Shown in pieces: positions 46,591-57,172 of a stretch of DNA of 64,000 nucleotides. Where the stretch lies: positions 2,617,488 through 2,681,487 of the forward strand of contig NC_047076.1 in NCBI RefSeq assembly GCF_902459465.1, read 5' to 3'. The notes under the pieces are model-generated. The model was not told where the DNA came from. It did not search any database and saw only the letters and a list, made by a program, of their open reading frames with translations. The stretch's first letter is position 1, and the number at the start of each line of letters is the position of its first letter. The DNA is from Asterias rubens. Taxonomy: Eukaryota > Echinodermata > Asteroidea > Forcipulatida > Asteriidae. The position numbers and the translations under genes were made by a program.

Positions 46591-49500
46591 CCTTAAAATC
46601 AAAAGGTATGGAAGGAGACGCCCGCTTATGTTGGACCTTCTGTTTGGTGGAGTGGCCAGCATTGTTACTGGATTCTTGCCGCTAGAAACAGGTACACAGT
46701 CGCTCTTTTTATCATCGTTTTTTTCACAAGTACTTACTTGTACTTTGCATAATAATAAGTCATAATTCTGATTTTTGTATTCCCATTTTGATGGATACAA
46801 ATAACAAAACGTAATTACTGGTTCACGTGTTGACCCAAAGCTACAGATTGCTGAAAACTTTCTTAAAGCCGTTTGACTCTTTCGGTAAACAGTATTGTCC
46901 AAAGGCCCACACTTCGCGTGTCACAACTTAAATATGAAATAGCAAACCTGTGAAAATTAAGGCTCAATCTGTCATCGGAGTCGGCAGAAAATAACGGGAA
47001 AACCCAGCCTAGTTTCCGCACGTTTCGCCGTGTCATGACATGTGTTCAAAATAAATCCGTAATTCTCGATGTCGAGAATTGATAATTGTTTTAAGGTTTT
47101 CTCAAAAAGTAAAGCATTTCATGGATATATTTCAAGAGAAGTCTTTCACCATTACCTTCTGTACTTGTAAGTTATTTGTAAATCTGTGAACTTTAATTTT
47201 GTTTCTGTTCCGAAAGTGTCCAATGGCTTTCAATCAATCTTCCTGTGTTTTTGTTAAAGCGGACGGCAGTTTTGTGGTTTTACAACTTGTCATTGTCATC
47301 TTTTGAATGTTTTTGCGTAGTAACGGGTCTGATCTTGTGTATTTGTTCACATTTGTGATGTTTTCTACAGTATTTTTTTGTTAAATGCAAAAATATACCT
47401 ACTGTGTGTTTGTGTTAAAGCTAGTGGCACCAGTCTTGTGGTATTACAGCTTGTTATCGTCATCTTCGGACGGTTTTGTGTAGCGATGGCGTTTGATCTG
47501 GTGTATCTGGTCACAATGGAGGTGTTCCCAACGGTACTAAGGTGAGCTAAAAATAAACTAAATTGGATTTAAATTGTTTTGACTTAAAAACACCTTTGGT
47601 AATTGTCAAAGACTAGTCTTCTCACTCGGTGTAACATAATATGATGCATATTTATGCACAAAACAACGAATTGGTCGTCGAGGTTGCGAGATAATACAGG
47701 ATAAAAAAAACACCCGTGTCACACGAAATTGTGTGTTTTTCAGATGCTTGATTTCAAGATCTCAAAATCTAATTCTGAGGTCTCAAAATAAAATTCAAAT
47801 AATATTTTAGTGGAACTAACAGCTCTCCATTGATCGTTTACAAGTACATTTTTAGTCTGGGTTCCAAGACCATTGGTGTTGCGCGGTCACACACAACCAA
47901 CGTTCCGATTATGCACGGCAAAAACTGTACACGCTTGTAATGAACGAACGCTAGCGGGCGCTTTGTTTCTCTGATTTAGATCTCACCATGGTCTAGGACA
48001 TTTGCAACGACGGGTCTTAACTTTTTTATTGTTTTTCGGCAAATCTCCCCCGACTTTCCGGTGGAGCCAATCAGAGGCTGCGTTGCGGTGGCTCATGAAT
48101 AATAATCAGTGTTGTGCATGCAGTGTACAATGCATGCAGTAAGTGCGTTGCATGACTTTTGCTATGCTCTGCATGTGTGAGTGGGTATAAGTTTTTATCG
48201 GAGTATAATAATATCCAGATCAGTAGGATTTGAAACTTTGCATGGTGGAAATACGATATAGAAAGGTTCGCGGTAACACCACAAACCTTTCTATTAATAT
48301 CCAGATCCAGATTCTGCATTGCCATGGTGCAGTTTGAGGACCCAGTTTGAAATGCGATCGTGGCGTTTTGCTCCCGACGTGCCAGGGCCCAATTTCATGA
48401 AGCCTGTATTGGCACAACAATTTGCTCAGTTAGCACAAAGTAGTATTGCTTAGCAAAAACTGGTTACCAGCCAATTTTTAATTAAATTTGAAATGTTGTA
48501 GACTTGTGGCTAGTGCCCAACTAAATTTTATTTTCTGCCAAACAGATAACTGGTGGGTCCTGTAGTGTTATTCACAGTGAAAGTTGTTTAATCTTGGGGG
48601 AAGGAAATCTTGAGGGATTCAAAAACGTCCTTGTGAGAACGTATTTTGAAACGTAAGCGTAGCTGCAGATCTTGGAACGTAAGCATAGCTTGACTCGGGA
48701 TTGAAAGCGTACCTTTTGATATTATAGCGTATCCTAAATGTATCTTGGAGTGTATAAGCGTAGCTGAGTAGCTGCGTAGCTTGGAACAAAAAATTTAATA
48801 TCTTTTGGAGCGTAACCATATCTTGGAAAATAAACGTAGCTGCGTATCTTGGAACGTAACCGTAACTTGACATGGGATTGAAAGCGTACCTTAATATTAT
48901 AGCGTAACTTGAAGGACTGTAAGCAGATCTAGGAACGTAAGCGTGGCATCTTGGAACGTAAACGTAGCTGCGTATCTTGGAACGTAAGCGTAGCTTGACT
49001 CGGGCTTGAAAACGTACCTTTTGATATTCTAGTGTAACTTGAAGGAACGTAGACCTAAGCGTATCTTGGAACGTAAACGTAGCCGAGCTGCGTAGCTTGG
49101 AACGTAACCATATAATATCTTTTGGAATGTAGTCGTAACCATATCTTTTGGAACAACTCATGAGAAATTGCGAATTTTGATTGCTTGTCGAGTGGCGACT
49201 ACAACTCACTTGGTTAATCGTGCGGCTAAGACTACGTACTACGTACTATAAAAGTAGTTGTGATCAAATTCCTGCTTGCTATAACCACTTTTGTCGCTCA
49301 TGACTATTCACAAAAACTTTTTACAAAACACAACCAGACGTCAGTGAAACAATTTTGCAATCATTTCAGCACGAGTTTTACTTATGCGCCTTCGGCAAAC
49401 ATGTCACGATGCATCTGGGGCAACGGGAGTAAGTTTCGCGACTAGTATCGAAATCGCAGTTATTTGAGGCGACTATAGTCGGGTCATAAATTCCACTAGT

Positions 49501-51539
49501 TGCCCAATTTAATCATTACCTCAAAAATAACTCTTCATTCACAGAATAAAAAAAATAGTACTTTGTTTGACAAAATTATGCTTTGAGGGAATTTTGTTTT
49601 AACATTATTTCTATTTCAACCTTTTATAAAAAATTCTCATAATTTTGTTAAGCTACTCACACAATAACACTGTCAATATAACAAAATGCGGTATTCCTAC
49701 GTTTTGATATCATCAAAATTACCTGAAAACTCATAACAAAAAGAAATTAGGGGGCCATGAAACAAAATGGAGCAATTGGAACGTTGCAATCATAAGAAAC
49801 AACGGAATAGACACCCGCAAGCTGGGAGTTCATAGCGCCCGGGATTTAACACCTACAACCCCCATGAGACATGGCATGGGCGGTACGTGATATTCCACAA
49901 GGCTTACGTTCCGATTGCCCCACGCCGTGGGGCCATACACGGACTCTCTGAATGCTAATCTTACATTCGTTTTTTGACCATTATTTACGATTTTAAATCG
50001 TCACGTATCCATAATCTGAATAGATAGTCTATACTTGACATTTCACTGTTTTCCTAATGACCACGGAATCACTTTGAGCAAGATTATTAAAAATAGAGCG
50101 CCGATCATATTGACCTTTGACTCGATCTAGTTTGAATAGTCATCTTCAATTCGTCACGTGATATGAATATTGCATACATTAAAAGTCATTTACATAGTCT
50201 GGCCACGCCTTAGTGTTCACCAATAGTGTTCACTGCCTTTAAACGGATCACGGCTGCCATTCTGGCAGGAGATTCTGTCCTTCATACTGCGAGATGTGTG
50301 CACAATTCTTCTGACAGCGCCCTCTTCTGTATTATCCTCTCCAGCGCATGTTTATTTCCCATGTTATTGGGGAAACTCTACGACGGACAGATTTCATTGG
50401 GACACCATTTTTTGTTCTATTCCACGCCAATCAGACTTGAGTTTTTTTTTAAAGGAGAAATCTGGTACCCTTCAATATAGTGATGTACGTACTTACTGTG
50501 ATCGGAACGGGACACACGGCCACGGCCTATGTTGAAAATATCTTTCATTTTGAGTGAAAATGATCATCTGTGAGTGACAACATTTCGGGTTAGATCAAAG
50601 AAAACTTAGTCACGATAATTTTTCTCTATTTACTCAGTTTCTGCATGGTTCTATTTTACAGAAATGTTGGTGCAGGGTCAGCGTCGATGGTTGGAAGAGT
50701 TGGAGGAATGGTGGCGCCCTTTATCGTATTTTTGGTAGGTGTATGGTTATGTAGGGTGCGTTCGATTAGCTTCCCTGGGTCGACCCCGGTATGCCCCCGG
50801 TACTTTCGTATAGCTTTGACGTCATTCGGGGGGCTCACCCGGGTCGACAACTCAACGTTTCGAATAGTTTGCTCTGATCGTCATGCATCAGGAGATATTC
50901 CTACCGAAAGGTTGAGTTGTCAACCATCAGTTCTTTTCAGATCCAATTACACTTCCCAAAAGGAGGGTTTCCTACCGCAAACCTCATCTGACACCAAAAC
51001 CATTCAACTCGTCCCAGCAAAGTTGCCCATTATAAAGTCGTCCCTATAGCCAAGTCGCCCCTCACATACAATCTCGTCGCTTAGTATAAAAACGAATGGG
51101 TTATATTGATAAATAAACTTATTCTGGCAATTTGTAAGATAGATTCTGTTTTGAATTCAAATTAACTTTGTAGTGGGCGACTTTGGAGTGGGCGACTCTG
51201 TAGTTGGCGACTTTGCTGGGGGTGAGTTGAATGACATGCATACTCCCACCATGCAAATCCTATACTTTTTCTGAATGTTTTTTTGTGCATCAGAATGTGT
51301 ATCACGGCTCTATTCCACTCGTCGTGTTTGGCGTGATGTCCGTCGTGGCCGGCCTCCTCATCGTCCCACTCCCCGAGACGAACAACCGATTGCTCCCGGA
51401 GACCTTGGATGACGGAGAGAAGCTCGCCAAGATGGAAGTTCCCGCCAAGAAGAATTGTGAGATGGCCAAAAGCTCTTCGCCCAATGTCATGGCTCTGCTT
51501 ACTGCAAGGGAGAAATCGGAACTCGCATCAGAACCATAA
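42170..51539 (+). CDS. SLC22-family organic cation/anion transporter (complete, 9 exons)
   Basis: Plasma-membrane MFS carrier, predicted 12 membrane helices. Exons: 42170-42505, 42907-43137, 43511-43707, 44112-44438, 45612-45746, 46606-46691, 47421-47541, 50662-50734 and 51294-51539; all GT-AG and in phase, giving 583 aa, usual for SLC22. Seen: TM1 (about 22-43), then the large extracellular loop with C51, C69, C94 and N-glycosylation sequons at N56, N79, N87; MFS loop 2-3 motif GQISDMFGRR (142-151); ESIRWL (259-264) in place of the usual ESPRWL; a charged cytosolic loop (about 290-345); RYGRRRP (409-415); TMEVFPTVLRN; and the final LPET..LLPET (528-538). The start at 42170 is preferred because the paralogue at 54670 begins at the same point. 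Exon 4 has a weak acceptor (TTAAAAAG). The substrate cannot be told from sequence. Residues 565-573 are encoded by MITE-like DNA. Confidence 0.95.
43796..43971. repeat. Family-F palindromic MITE
   Basis: TGCCCTTTTCGAAACCACGG, then GGCTTTGGATTCGGCTCAGG, mirrored by CTGAAGCCGAATCCAAAGCC and GGAAAAGGGCC. In SLC22 intron 3. It is itself flanked by an inverted GGTGGCAGCAGAC (43750) / GTCTGCTGCCACC (44022), implying a larger outer hairpin of about 290 bp. Confidence 0.82.
44472..44661. repeat. Palindromic MITE with AGAGGTTTGCGGTAAC ends
   Basis: AGAGGTTTGCGGTAACCATG at left and its complement GTTACCGCAAACCTCT at right. The interior carries CCGAAACGTTGAGTTGTCAA and GGTTCTTTTCAGAACC. Fragments of the same family (GAAACGTTGAGT, GGTTCTTTTCAGA) occur near 34890-34990, 44980-45190, 50870-50990 and 55490-55690. 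In SLC22 intron 4. Confidence 0.78.
45801..45903. repeat. Perfect-armed hairpin MITE (GGACTAGTCCTA)
   Basis: GGGTGGATTTCACAAAGGTA then GTCCTAACTTAGGACTAG, mirrored exactly to GTGAAATCGACCC across a spacer of about 18 bp. Very low divergence between arms. In SLC22 intron 5. A decayed relative is near 8060-8200. Confidence 0.88.
46523..46590 (+). repeat. (TTG)n microsatellite, about 22 units, at an SLC22 splice acceptor
   Basis: An uninterrupted TTG tract ends 15 bp before the acceptor AAAAG|G of exon 6. It provides most of the upstream pyrimidine content. The antisense reading frame gives a spurious poly-threonine ORF. Confidence 0.95.
46862..47232 (+). repeat. Family-B MITE, copy 1
   Basis: Begins TTAAAGCCGTTTGACTCTTT, with CAGTATTGTCCAAAGGCCCA, TCATCGGAGTCGG, GTGTCATGACATGTGTT, a TTCTCGATGTCGAGAA palindrome, and CCGAAAGTGTCCAATGGC at the right. 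In SLC22 intron 6, adjacent to the dead exon. Confidence 0.82.
47260..47380 (+). pseudogene. Dead duplicate of SLC22 exon 7
   Basis: 161 bp upstream of the functional exon 7 (47421-47541) lies a homologous block. It reads DGSFVVLQLVIVIF in the expected phase, matching SGTSLVVLQLVIVIF, then an in-frame TGA at 47304-47306, then SDLVYLFTFVMFSTV against FDLVYLVTMEVFPTV. The acceptor (GTTAAAG) is preserved, but the donor GT has become TT, so it cannot be spliced as its partner is. It is probably the relic of an exon duplication. The downstream copy is used, because it has intact splice sites. Confidence 0.85.
47580..47856 (+). repeat. Family-A MITE, partial copy 7
   Basis: Recognised by TTTGGTAATTGTCAAAGACT, TTGGTCGTCGAGGTTGCGAG, CACACGAAATTGTGTG and GATGCTTGATTTC. 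The right terminal part is degraded after CTCTCCATTGATCGTTTACA. In SLC22 intron 7. Confidence 0.75.
48639..49165. repeat. Degenerate tandem array built on TCTTGGAACGTAAGCGTAGC
   Basis: The word TTGGAACGTAA(G/A)CGTAGC(TGCGTA) recurs about 15 times at irregular spacing across about 520 bp, with TTGATATTATAGCGTA(A/T)C as a secondary word. No coding sense. In SLC22 intron 7. Confidence 0.82.
50755..50862. repeat. Family-G repeat with consensus CRE
   Basis: GGGTGCGTTCGATTAGCTTC, GGGTCGACCCCGG and GGGGGCTCACCCGGGTCGAC. TGACGTCA lies at 50817-50824. Same family as 16262-16470. In SLC22 intron 8, starting about 20 bp after exon 8. Confidence 0.7.
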
Positions 51540-51947
51540 GAACCTTGTCACACGTAGACTTGACTCAAGTCCCGTCCTCGTGTGAGAGGTCCCCAATCAT
51601 ATCGCGCCTAAACTAGCAAACAAACCGTGCGCGCTCGCCGTGGTCCCGAGAAATGTACAGTCTGGGGAATGCAGAGCATCACAAAACAATAGTTTCTGAC
51701 GATTGCATGGGATTGGGACTTGAGTCAAGTCTGTGTCACACGCGGCAACTTTTACAGGCATGCAGCTTGATTATGTATTATGTACGTCGAATTTAACTGT
51801 AAATCTCCAGCACGAAGGTCATGTGAAATGATGCGGGGTCAAAGGTGATTATGTAGACAACAGTGTCGAGGAAGACTCTCGTTTTTGTTTCTACCGTGTT
51901 TAATTTATTTGGAAACGATGATTACACTGGAAACCATAATTATACTG

Positions 51948-52327
51948 TTAAAGACAGTGGACACTCTTGGTAATTGAGACCAATCTTCTCACTTCTCATC
52001 TCAACATATGCATAAAATAACAAACCTGTGAAAATTTGAGCTCAATTGGTCGTCGAAGTTGCGAGATAATAATGACAGAAGAAACACCCTTGTCACACGA
52101 AGTTGTGTTCTGTTAGATGGTTGACTTCGAGACCTCAAAATTCTAAATCTGAGGTATCGAAATCAAATTCGTGGAAAATTACTTCTTTCTCTAAAACTAC
52201 ATTACTTCATAGGAATTCGTTTCTCACAGTGTTTTATTCTATCAATCTCTCCACATTACTCGTTACAAGAACGGTTTTATGCTATTATTTATTTTGAGTA
52301 ATTACCAATAGTGTCCACTGCCTTTAA
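51948..52327 (+). repeat. Family-A MITE, copy 8
   Basis: TTAA to TTAA, 380 bp, all landmarks present, including ATTGGTCGTCGAAGTTGCGA and the inner TTCGAGACCTC / GAGGTATCGAA palindrome. About 410 bp after the SLC22 stop codon, so possibly within its 3' UTR. Confidence 0.88.
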
Positions 52328-52669
52328 AATGGACATGACGTCAAGAAAACAAACTCGACCAAACAACATGAATAAAACAAGAACAAGAATAACCACAATT
52401 AATTTGTCGCAAGAAGAGGTAAGCAATAATAAACTTACTTAGAGTCAGTGATGTTAATAAAAATAAATTTCTCGAACTTAAATAATGTCCCCTTTCATAA
52501 AACCTGTAGCTTCTATTTATATGAACAAAAATTATAAATGTTTCATTTTAATTGTTTTTATTTTAAAATAAGTGAGCCATTATACATCATAGTTAAACTG
52601 ACAAACCGTAAAGTCACGAGAAATTAGGGAAAAAACCGATTACACATTTCGAATGACACCGATGGAAGA

Positions 52670-52875
52670 AGAAAAATGAATAAAACGCTCACTGAGCAAT
52701 ACACTCAAAACGCGAAATTAGATTATTTCTTTCTCGCCAAATAATTATGACATTTCAAACAGAAATATTTCAAGGCGTGTTTTCTACTACGTATCATCAT
52801 TATTAGACCGTGTAAATTTTATTTAAATCTGTGATCTTTACGATTTTTTTCCGACCAATTCTGTAGAAATATTAT
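52670..52875 (+). repeat. Family-I repeat, plus-strand copy
   Basis: GAATAAAACGCTCACTGAGC, TAGATTATTTCTTTCTCGCC, ACAGAAATATTT, TTAGACCGTGTAAA, AAATCTGTGATCTTTACG, GACCAATTCTGTA; collinear with the minus strand of 26115-26290. Confidence 0.8.
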
Positions 52876-53147
52876 TCAGTATTTCCAAATCTCAATGTAC
52901 ACAAAGTGCATAACAAAATAATTATAAAAATTTATGAGGAAATACAGCACTCCATACAAATAAAAATACAAGAACCTCACATGATTATTCTAGGAGTCAA
53001 ATTGCAAAAAAAATTTGACAGTAGACCAAAATAAAGTTGCACTGTATGCTAAGGGAGTTTATTTAGTGGATGTGCAGCCCATAGCCACAACTGCATCCGG
53101 GCCATAGGTCACAAACGTGTCTTCGTCCATAGAGGGCGGTATACAAA

Positions 53148-53258
53148 TCAACCACGTGGTTCCTTGCTGCCGTCTTCGTAGGTTTCCGGCAACGGTTTGC
53201 CCTTGGTTTCTGGCAGCATCATAATAAGCACATCCAAAGAGAGGGGTACAGTGGCGAC
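53148..53258 (-). pseudogene. Orphan terminal exon of an SLC22 transporter
   Basis: On the minus strand 36 codons end in TGA and read ...VLIMMLPETKGKPLPETYED GSKEPRG, the hallmark C-terminus of SLC22 proteins. An AG precedes it, but with no pyrimidine tract. An AATAAA lies about 85 bp after the stop (53058-53063). The last membrane helix that should precede LPET is mostly missing or altered (VATVPLSLDVLIMM). No other minus-strand SLC22 exon is seen up to 54.7 kb or beyond. It is best read as a remnant of an inverted family member; a true 3' exon with very distant upstream exons is less likely. Confidence 0.72.
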
Positions 53259-53463
53259 CTACTTGGGTTCATCATTTTAATTGAGGTACCTTTGACATTC
53301 ACCAGCGGGGGACTGGTCCTCCCATTTTGAGACACACCAGGGTTCCATTACATGCGTGACTCGTTAGGTTTGTGTCTTTGGGATGAATATAAGTGGAAGT
53401 TTAAATTTTGTCTTGGGTTTTTAGGGGGGTTTGGTCGTTTCCTCCCCACAGTCACGCGTGGCA

Positions 53464-53690
53464 TTAAAGGCACTGGACACCTTTGGTTATTGTCAAAGAC
53501 CAGTATTCTAACTTCATGTTTACAACGCACGCATAACATAACAAATCTGTGAAAATTTTGACTCAATTTGATCGTTTAAAGTTGCAAGAATGAAAAAAAA
53601 CCCACAAAAAACCACCCTTGTTGCATTGATTTGTGTGCTTCCAGATGCCTAAAAAGGCTTCAGGCCCGAAGTCTTTTTATATTTGAGTGA
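53464..53690 (+). repeat. Family-A MITE, partial copy 9
   Basis: TTAAAGGCACTGGACACCTTTGG, CAAAGACCAGTATTCTAAC, ATTTTGACTCAATTTGATCGTT, TTGTGTGCTTCCAGATGCCT; diverged and lacking the right end. Confidence 0.72.
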
Positions 53691-53825
53691 GAAATTACCC
53701 TTTTTTCAAAAATAACGTTACCAGCCAAATTACTGTGCACAGTTAACTTTTGCTAAGCAGAAATCTGGTAAGCACCAATTTCTGCTTAAGCAGTACCAGG
53801 AGTGGTTGCCAAACGTAAACTCCCT

Positions 53826-54214
53826 TTAAAGACACTGGACACTATTGGTAAATGTCAAAGACCAGTCTTCTCACTCGGTGTATCTCAACATTATGCATAA
53901 AATAACAAACCTGTGAAAATTTGAGCTCAATCGGTCGTAGAAGTTGCGAGATAATAATGAAAGAAAAAAACACCCTTGTCACAGGAAGTTGTGTGCTTTC
54001 TGATGCTTGATTTCGAGACCTCAAGTTCTAAACTTGAGGTCTCGAAATCAAATTCGTGGAAAATTACTTCTTTCTCGAAAACTACGTCACTTCAGAGGGG
54101 AGCTGTTTCTCACAATGTTTTATACTATCAACCTCTCCCCTTTACTTGTAATCAAGAAAGGTTTTATGATGATCATTATTTTGAGTAATTACCAATAGTG
54201 TCCAATGCCTTTAA
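53826..54214 (+). repeat. Family-A MITE, copy 10
   Basis: TTAAAGACACTGGACACTAT at left and CCAATAGTGTCCAATGCC + TTTAA at right. The central GAGACCTCAAG / CTTGAGGTCTC palindrome is intact. About 460 bp upstream of the second SLC22 start codon. Confidence 0.9.
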
Positions 54215-54669
54215 GATACAGTGGTTGGCTTGTTGCATGGTTTGTCTAGTATATCCAAAGTTCATCCATGCACTAAAAACGCGTGGTTAGTGCAAGGTTG
54301 TTATAAACTACACGCTGTGTTCAAACGGATCAATTATTTGTCACCCGTTTTATAGTGAAACTGATTTCCGGGGGTTGACTGGTATGGGAACGACACGAAG
54401 GCGCAGTTTGGTCTAATCACACTTCAGTTGGGTATAAAACAAATTCTGCAGTGCCTGACGGGGTGTACGTACAACACTGCAACATCATTCCTCCACGGTA
54501 CGGTGAACACCATGGAAATAAGTTGTTGCCGTTCTGTTGTGTGTCAATCATACAATAATCTATCTTTAAAGGCTCCGGAGACTTCAAAACCGGCTTACTG
54601 GAACGTACTTAGTCATTCGCTCTTCTAGAACTGACTGCATGTGTATCTGCCTGGGTTAGTATTAGCAAA

Positions 54670-55005
54670 ATGGACGTGGACGCAGCTTTGCGCTACATTG
54701 GACCTCTCGGCCGCGTGCAGAATTTGAACTGTCTCATCTACGCGCTGACTGTCTTCCCCGCGGCCTTCCAGCTAACCGGGATCGCCTTCACCATGGGTCA
54801 ACCCAACGGGTACTACTGCCGACCACCCCCGGGGTTCACGCCGAATCAGACGGTACCGGGGTGGGGACGAGTTGACCCGGAGGAGGAGAGGGATGGGTGT
54901 CACCAGTACGAGGTCCGCAATGGCGTTGTGACTGGGAATCTGACTGGCTGTGATGATGGGTGGGTCTACGAGACGGATCATGGGGAGTCCAGTGTTGTCA
55001 CTGAT
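54670..55005 (+). CDS. First exon of a second SLC22-family transporter (partial)
   Basis: ATG to a strong donor, GAT|GTAAGT; 336 bp and 112 codons, exactly the length of exon 1 in the upstream paralogue. It reads MDVDAALRYIGPLG, a first membrane helix, GQPNGYYCRPPPGF, then cysteines at DGCHQYE and TGCDDGWVYE. N-glycosylation sequons NQT and NLT lie in the extracellular loop, and it ends SSVVTD. The paralogue has the same plan (GEPEGYNC, DDGCHLL, SSSCVEGWEYE, SIVTE). The exon is intact, but exon 2 (expected to begin FDL.C) was not found in the remaining 9 kb. Either intron 1 exceeds the window or this is an isolated exon. Tandem duplication with the first SLC22 gene is likely. Confidence 0.85.
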
Positions 55006-55755
55006 GTAAGTATACGCCCAGGGTTCACTTCAAAGTTGTCCTTAATAAAATATTGATGGTGATCTTTGCTTTAATCTGTCTGATATTGCTGACCATTTTT
55101 ACATTTTTTTTACCAATGTATCTATAGTGGTCCAGCTCAAAGTTCGAATCAACACACAATTTGTTGTTTGCTAATATCAGTTTATTGGATCCAGCTTCTC
55201 AATTCCAACACAAAACATCTACTTCCAAACTTCTGTAATCTCTATGAAACCGTGAAACTGTAAACCGAAGTCAGTATATCATTTTTCTGTGTCTGTAAGC
55301 AAAATTACATCATCGATCAAATAAATAAGTCTTAGTAAACCTACAAAGAAGTTTCCGCAAGCGTCGTATGAATAATTTCTTATGCCTGGAGATTTTTGCG
55401 ATCGCACAAAGGAATTTGAAAGAATTGACTCTAGGAGTTGACAGCAGTCATTTTTTTTTTGCAACAAAGACGTTACTATGGTGAGGATTGCGGCAGCACT
55501 ATGTGTAAATCCCTTTTGAGTAGTGGTGGTTCTGAAAAGACCCGATAGTTGACAGCTCAAAGTTTTGACCAGTATGCTCGTATGCTCTTATCGAAGAAAG
55601 CATTACAACTGATTGAAACATTGAGTCATTAATAACCACCGGTTCTTTTCAAAAAACCAACACACACTCAAACGAGATTTACACATGGTACTGCTAACAT
55701 CACCTGAAAATAATTCCACTCATGCACAGTTTTAAACAGAGTTATTTGTTATCTT

Positions 55756-56095
55756 CTAAAGCAATCGCACAACACCGGCAACGGTATTGACCAAATGCCC
55801 ACACTTCTTGTATCACAACTTATATAATAAAATAACAAACCTGTGAAAATTTAGGCTCAATCGGTCATCGGAGTCGGGAGAAAATAACAGGAAAACCCAC
55901 CCTTATAAATCCGTTATTCTCGATATCGAGAATTGATAATTGTTTTATTTTTTTTTCAAAGAGCAAAGCATTTCATGGAATAATATTTCAAGAGAAGTCT
56001 TTCACCATTAGTTTCTGTAAACCCTGTAAGTTCTTTGTAAATCTGTGAACTTTAAAATTTTGTTCTGTTCAGAAAGTATCCAATGGCTTTAAATG
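55756..56095 (+). repeat. Family-B MITE, copy 2
   Basis: Contains AGCAATCGCACAACACCGGCA, GACCAAATGCCCACACTTCT, TCGGTCATCGGAGTCGGGAG, TTCTCGATATCGAGAATTG and AGAAAGTATCCAATGGCTTTAA. The TCCGCACGTTTCG segment is deleted. Confidence 0.8.
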
Positions 56096-56150
56096 CAATT
56101 TGTTTTCCAACAAATTCTAGTTTGTTTTACACGCGAAACGTTGAGTCTAA

Positions 56151-56270
56151 AGGCACTATTGGTAACAGGCTTACTACTCAAAATAATTGTTAGCATCAAC
56201 TTACTTGGTAACGAGCAATATAGAGCTGTTGATAGTAAAACCAGTGTGAAAAACGGCTCACTGTAATCGT
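56151..56270 (-). repeat. Family-A MITE fragment
   Basis: TAAAGGCACTATTGGTAAC.., ACTCAAAATAATTGTTAGCA, ACTTACTTGGTAACGAGCAA; one end only. It follows the right end of family-B copy 2 by about 55 bp. Confidence 0.7.
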
Positions 56271-57172
56271 AGAGAAGGGACTGCGGAAGGAACTCGAACG
56301 TCCAGGGGAGCCAAACGAACCCTTTGATATGAGGCGCGTCGCTGCATTTTACAGTCTATCAGCAGCGCGTGCGTTAATGTAAGTAAATCCTGAATTTTAT
56401 CTGCACAAAAATCCATTGGTATACGTGCGTGAATTCGGTATGAACATTTAATTTGTCAAAAGGACTTCCGGAATTCATTCTTTTTCGGCCTTTTCTGAAA
56501 AGTATTGACAGAAAATATGAACCAGTAAATTGAAAAGGAAGAGCATATCAGTCGTTTTGAATAAAAAAAAATTGGTGCAACGCCAACTTTAAAAAGAGAA
56601 AATTGTACGTTAAAAATGGCTTTAATAAGAAAGAAAACAAGTCACAAAACACGACAGATTGTCCCGTTATCGATGTCGGCAACAGTCCCAAAATAGTATT
56701 CATGGATAGAATACTAATATTCTTCCTGGAAATGTTAAAGGCGAGACCGGATCTCTGCAAAAGTTATTCGTTTGGGACCTTTACTGACTAAAGAAAACAA
56801 TCCCGAACAAAACCCAGGGTTATTCATCAATACAAAGTTCTACCCGTCACCATATGAAGTTGCACACCGAGCCGACACAGAAATATCTCTACCCCATAAA
56901 TAAAACAATAAAAATAGTAATGAAACATTCATAATTAACTTTTCTTTCGACAGCATTTGAACCTAGACGAAAAATGATTTTACAATTTAAATTGTGTCGT
57001 ATGTACAGTACACTTCTTCTTGTGGGGATTAACTACTTCTTTCAAATTAACAAACTACCATGAGAAATTTACATTTCACCATCTACCGCAGGACAAGGCA
57101 AAAAACAAGGACAAATTTGTATTAATAGTTCCCTAACGAGGCCCTTGGAAAAAAAATAGGATACTACTGATA

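Larger units (their letters stand above)
51540..54669. other. Interval between the two plus-strand SLC22 genes
   Basis: Contains family-A MITEs (51948-52327, 53464-53690, 53826-54214), a family-I repeat (52670-52875) and a minus-strand SLC22 terminal-exon remnant (53148-53258). The 3' end of the first gene is not obvious. An AATAAA at about 52370 is one candidate. No other gene is seen. Confidence 0.55.

Noticed and set aside
46339..46902. Long minus-strand open frame with a poly-threonine run
   Set aside because: The threonines are the antisense of the (TTG)n microsatellite, and the frame crosses an SLC22 exon on the other strand.
47260..47380. Functional alternative exon 7 of SLC22
   Set aside because: In-frame stop and loss of the donor GT; the copy at 47421 is intact.
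48619..49209. 196-codon minus-strand open frame
   Set aside because: Falls entirely in the degenerate tandem array in an SLC22 intron; composition follows the repeat.
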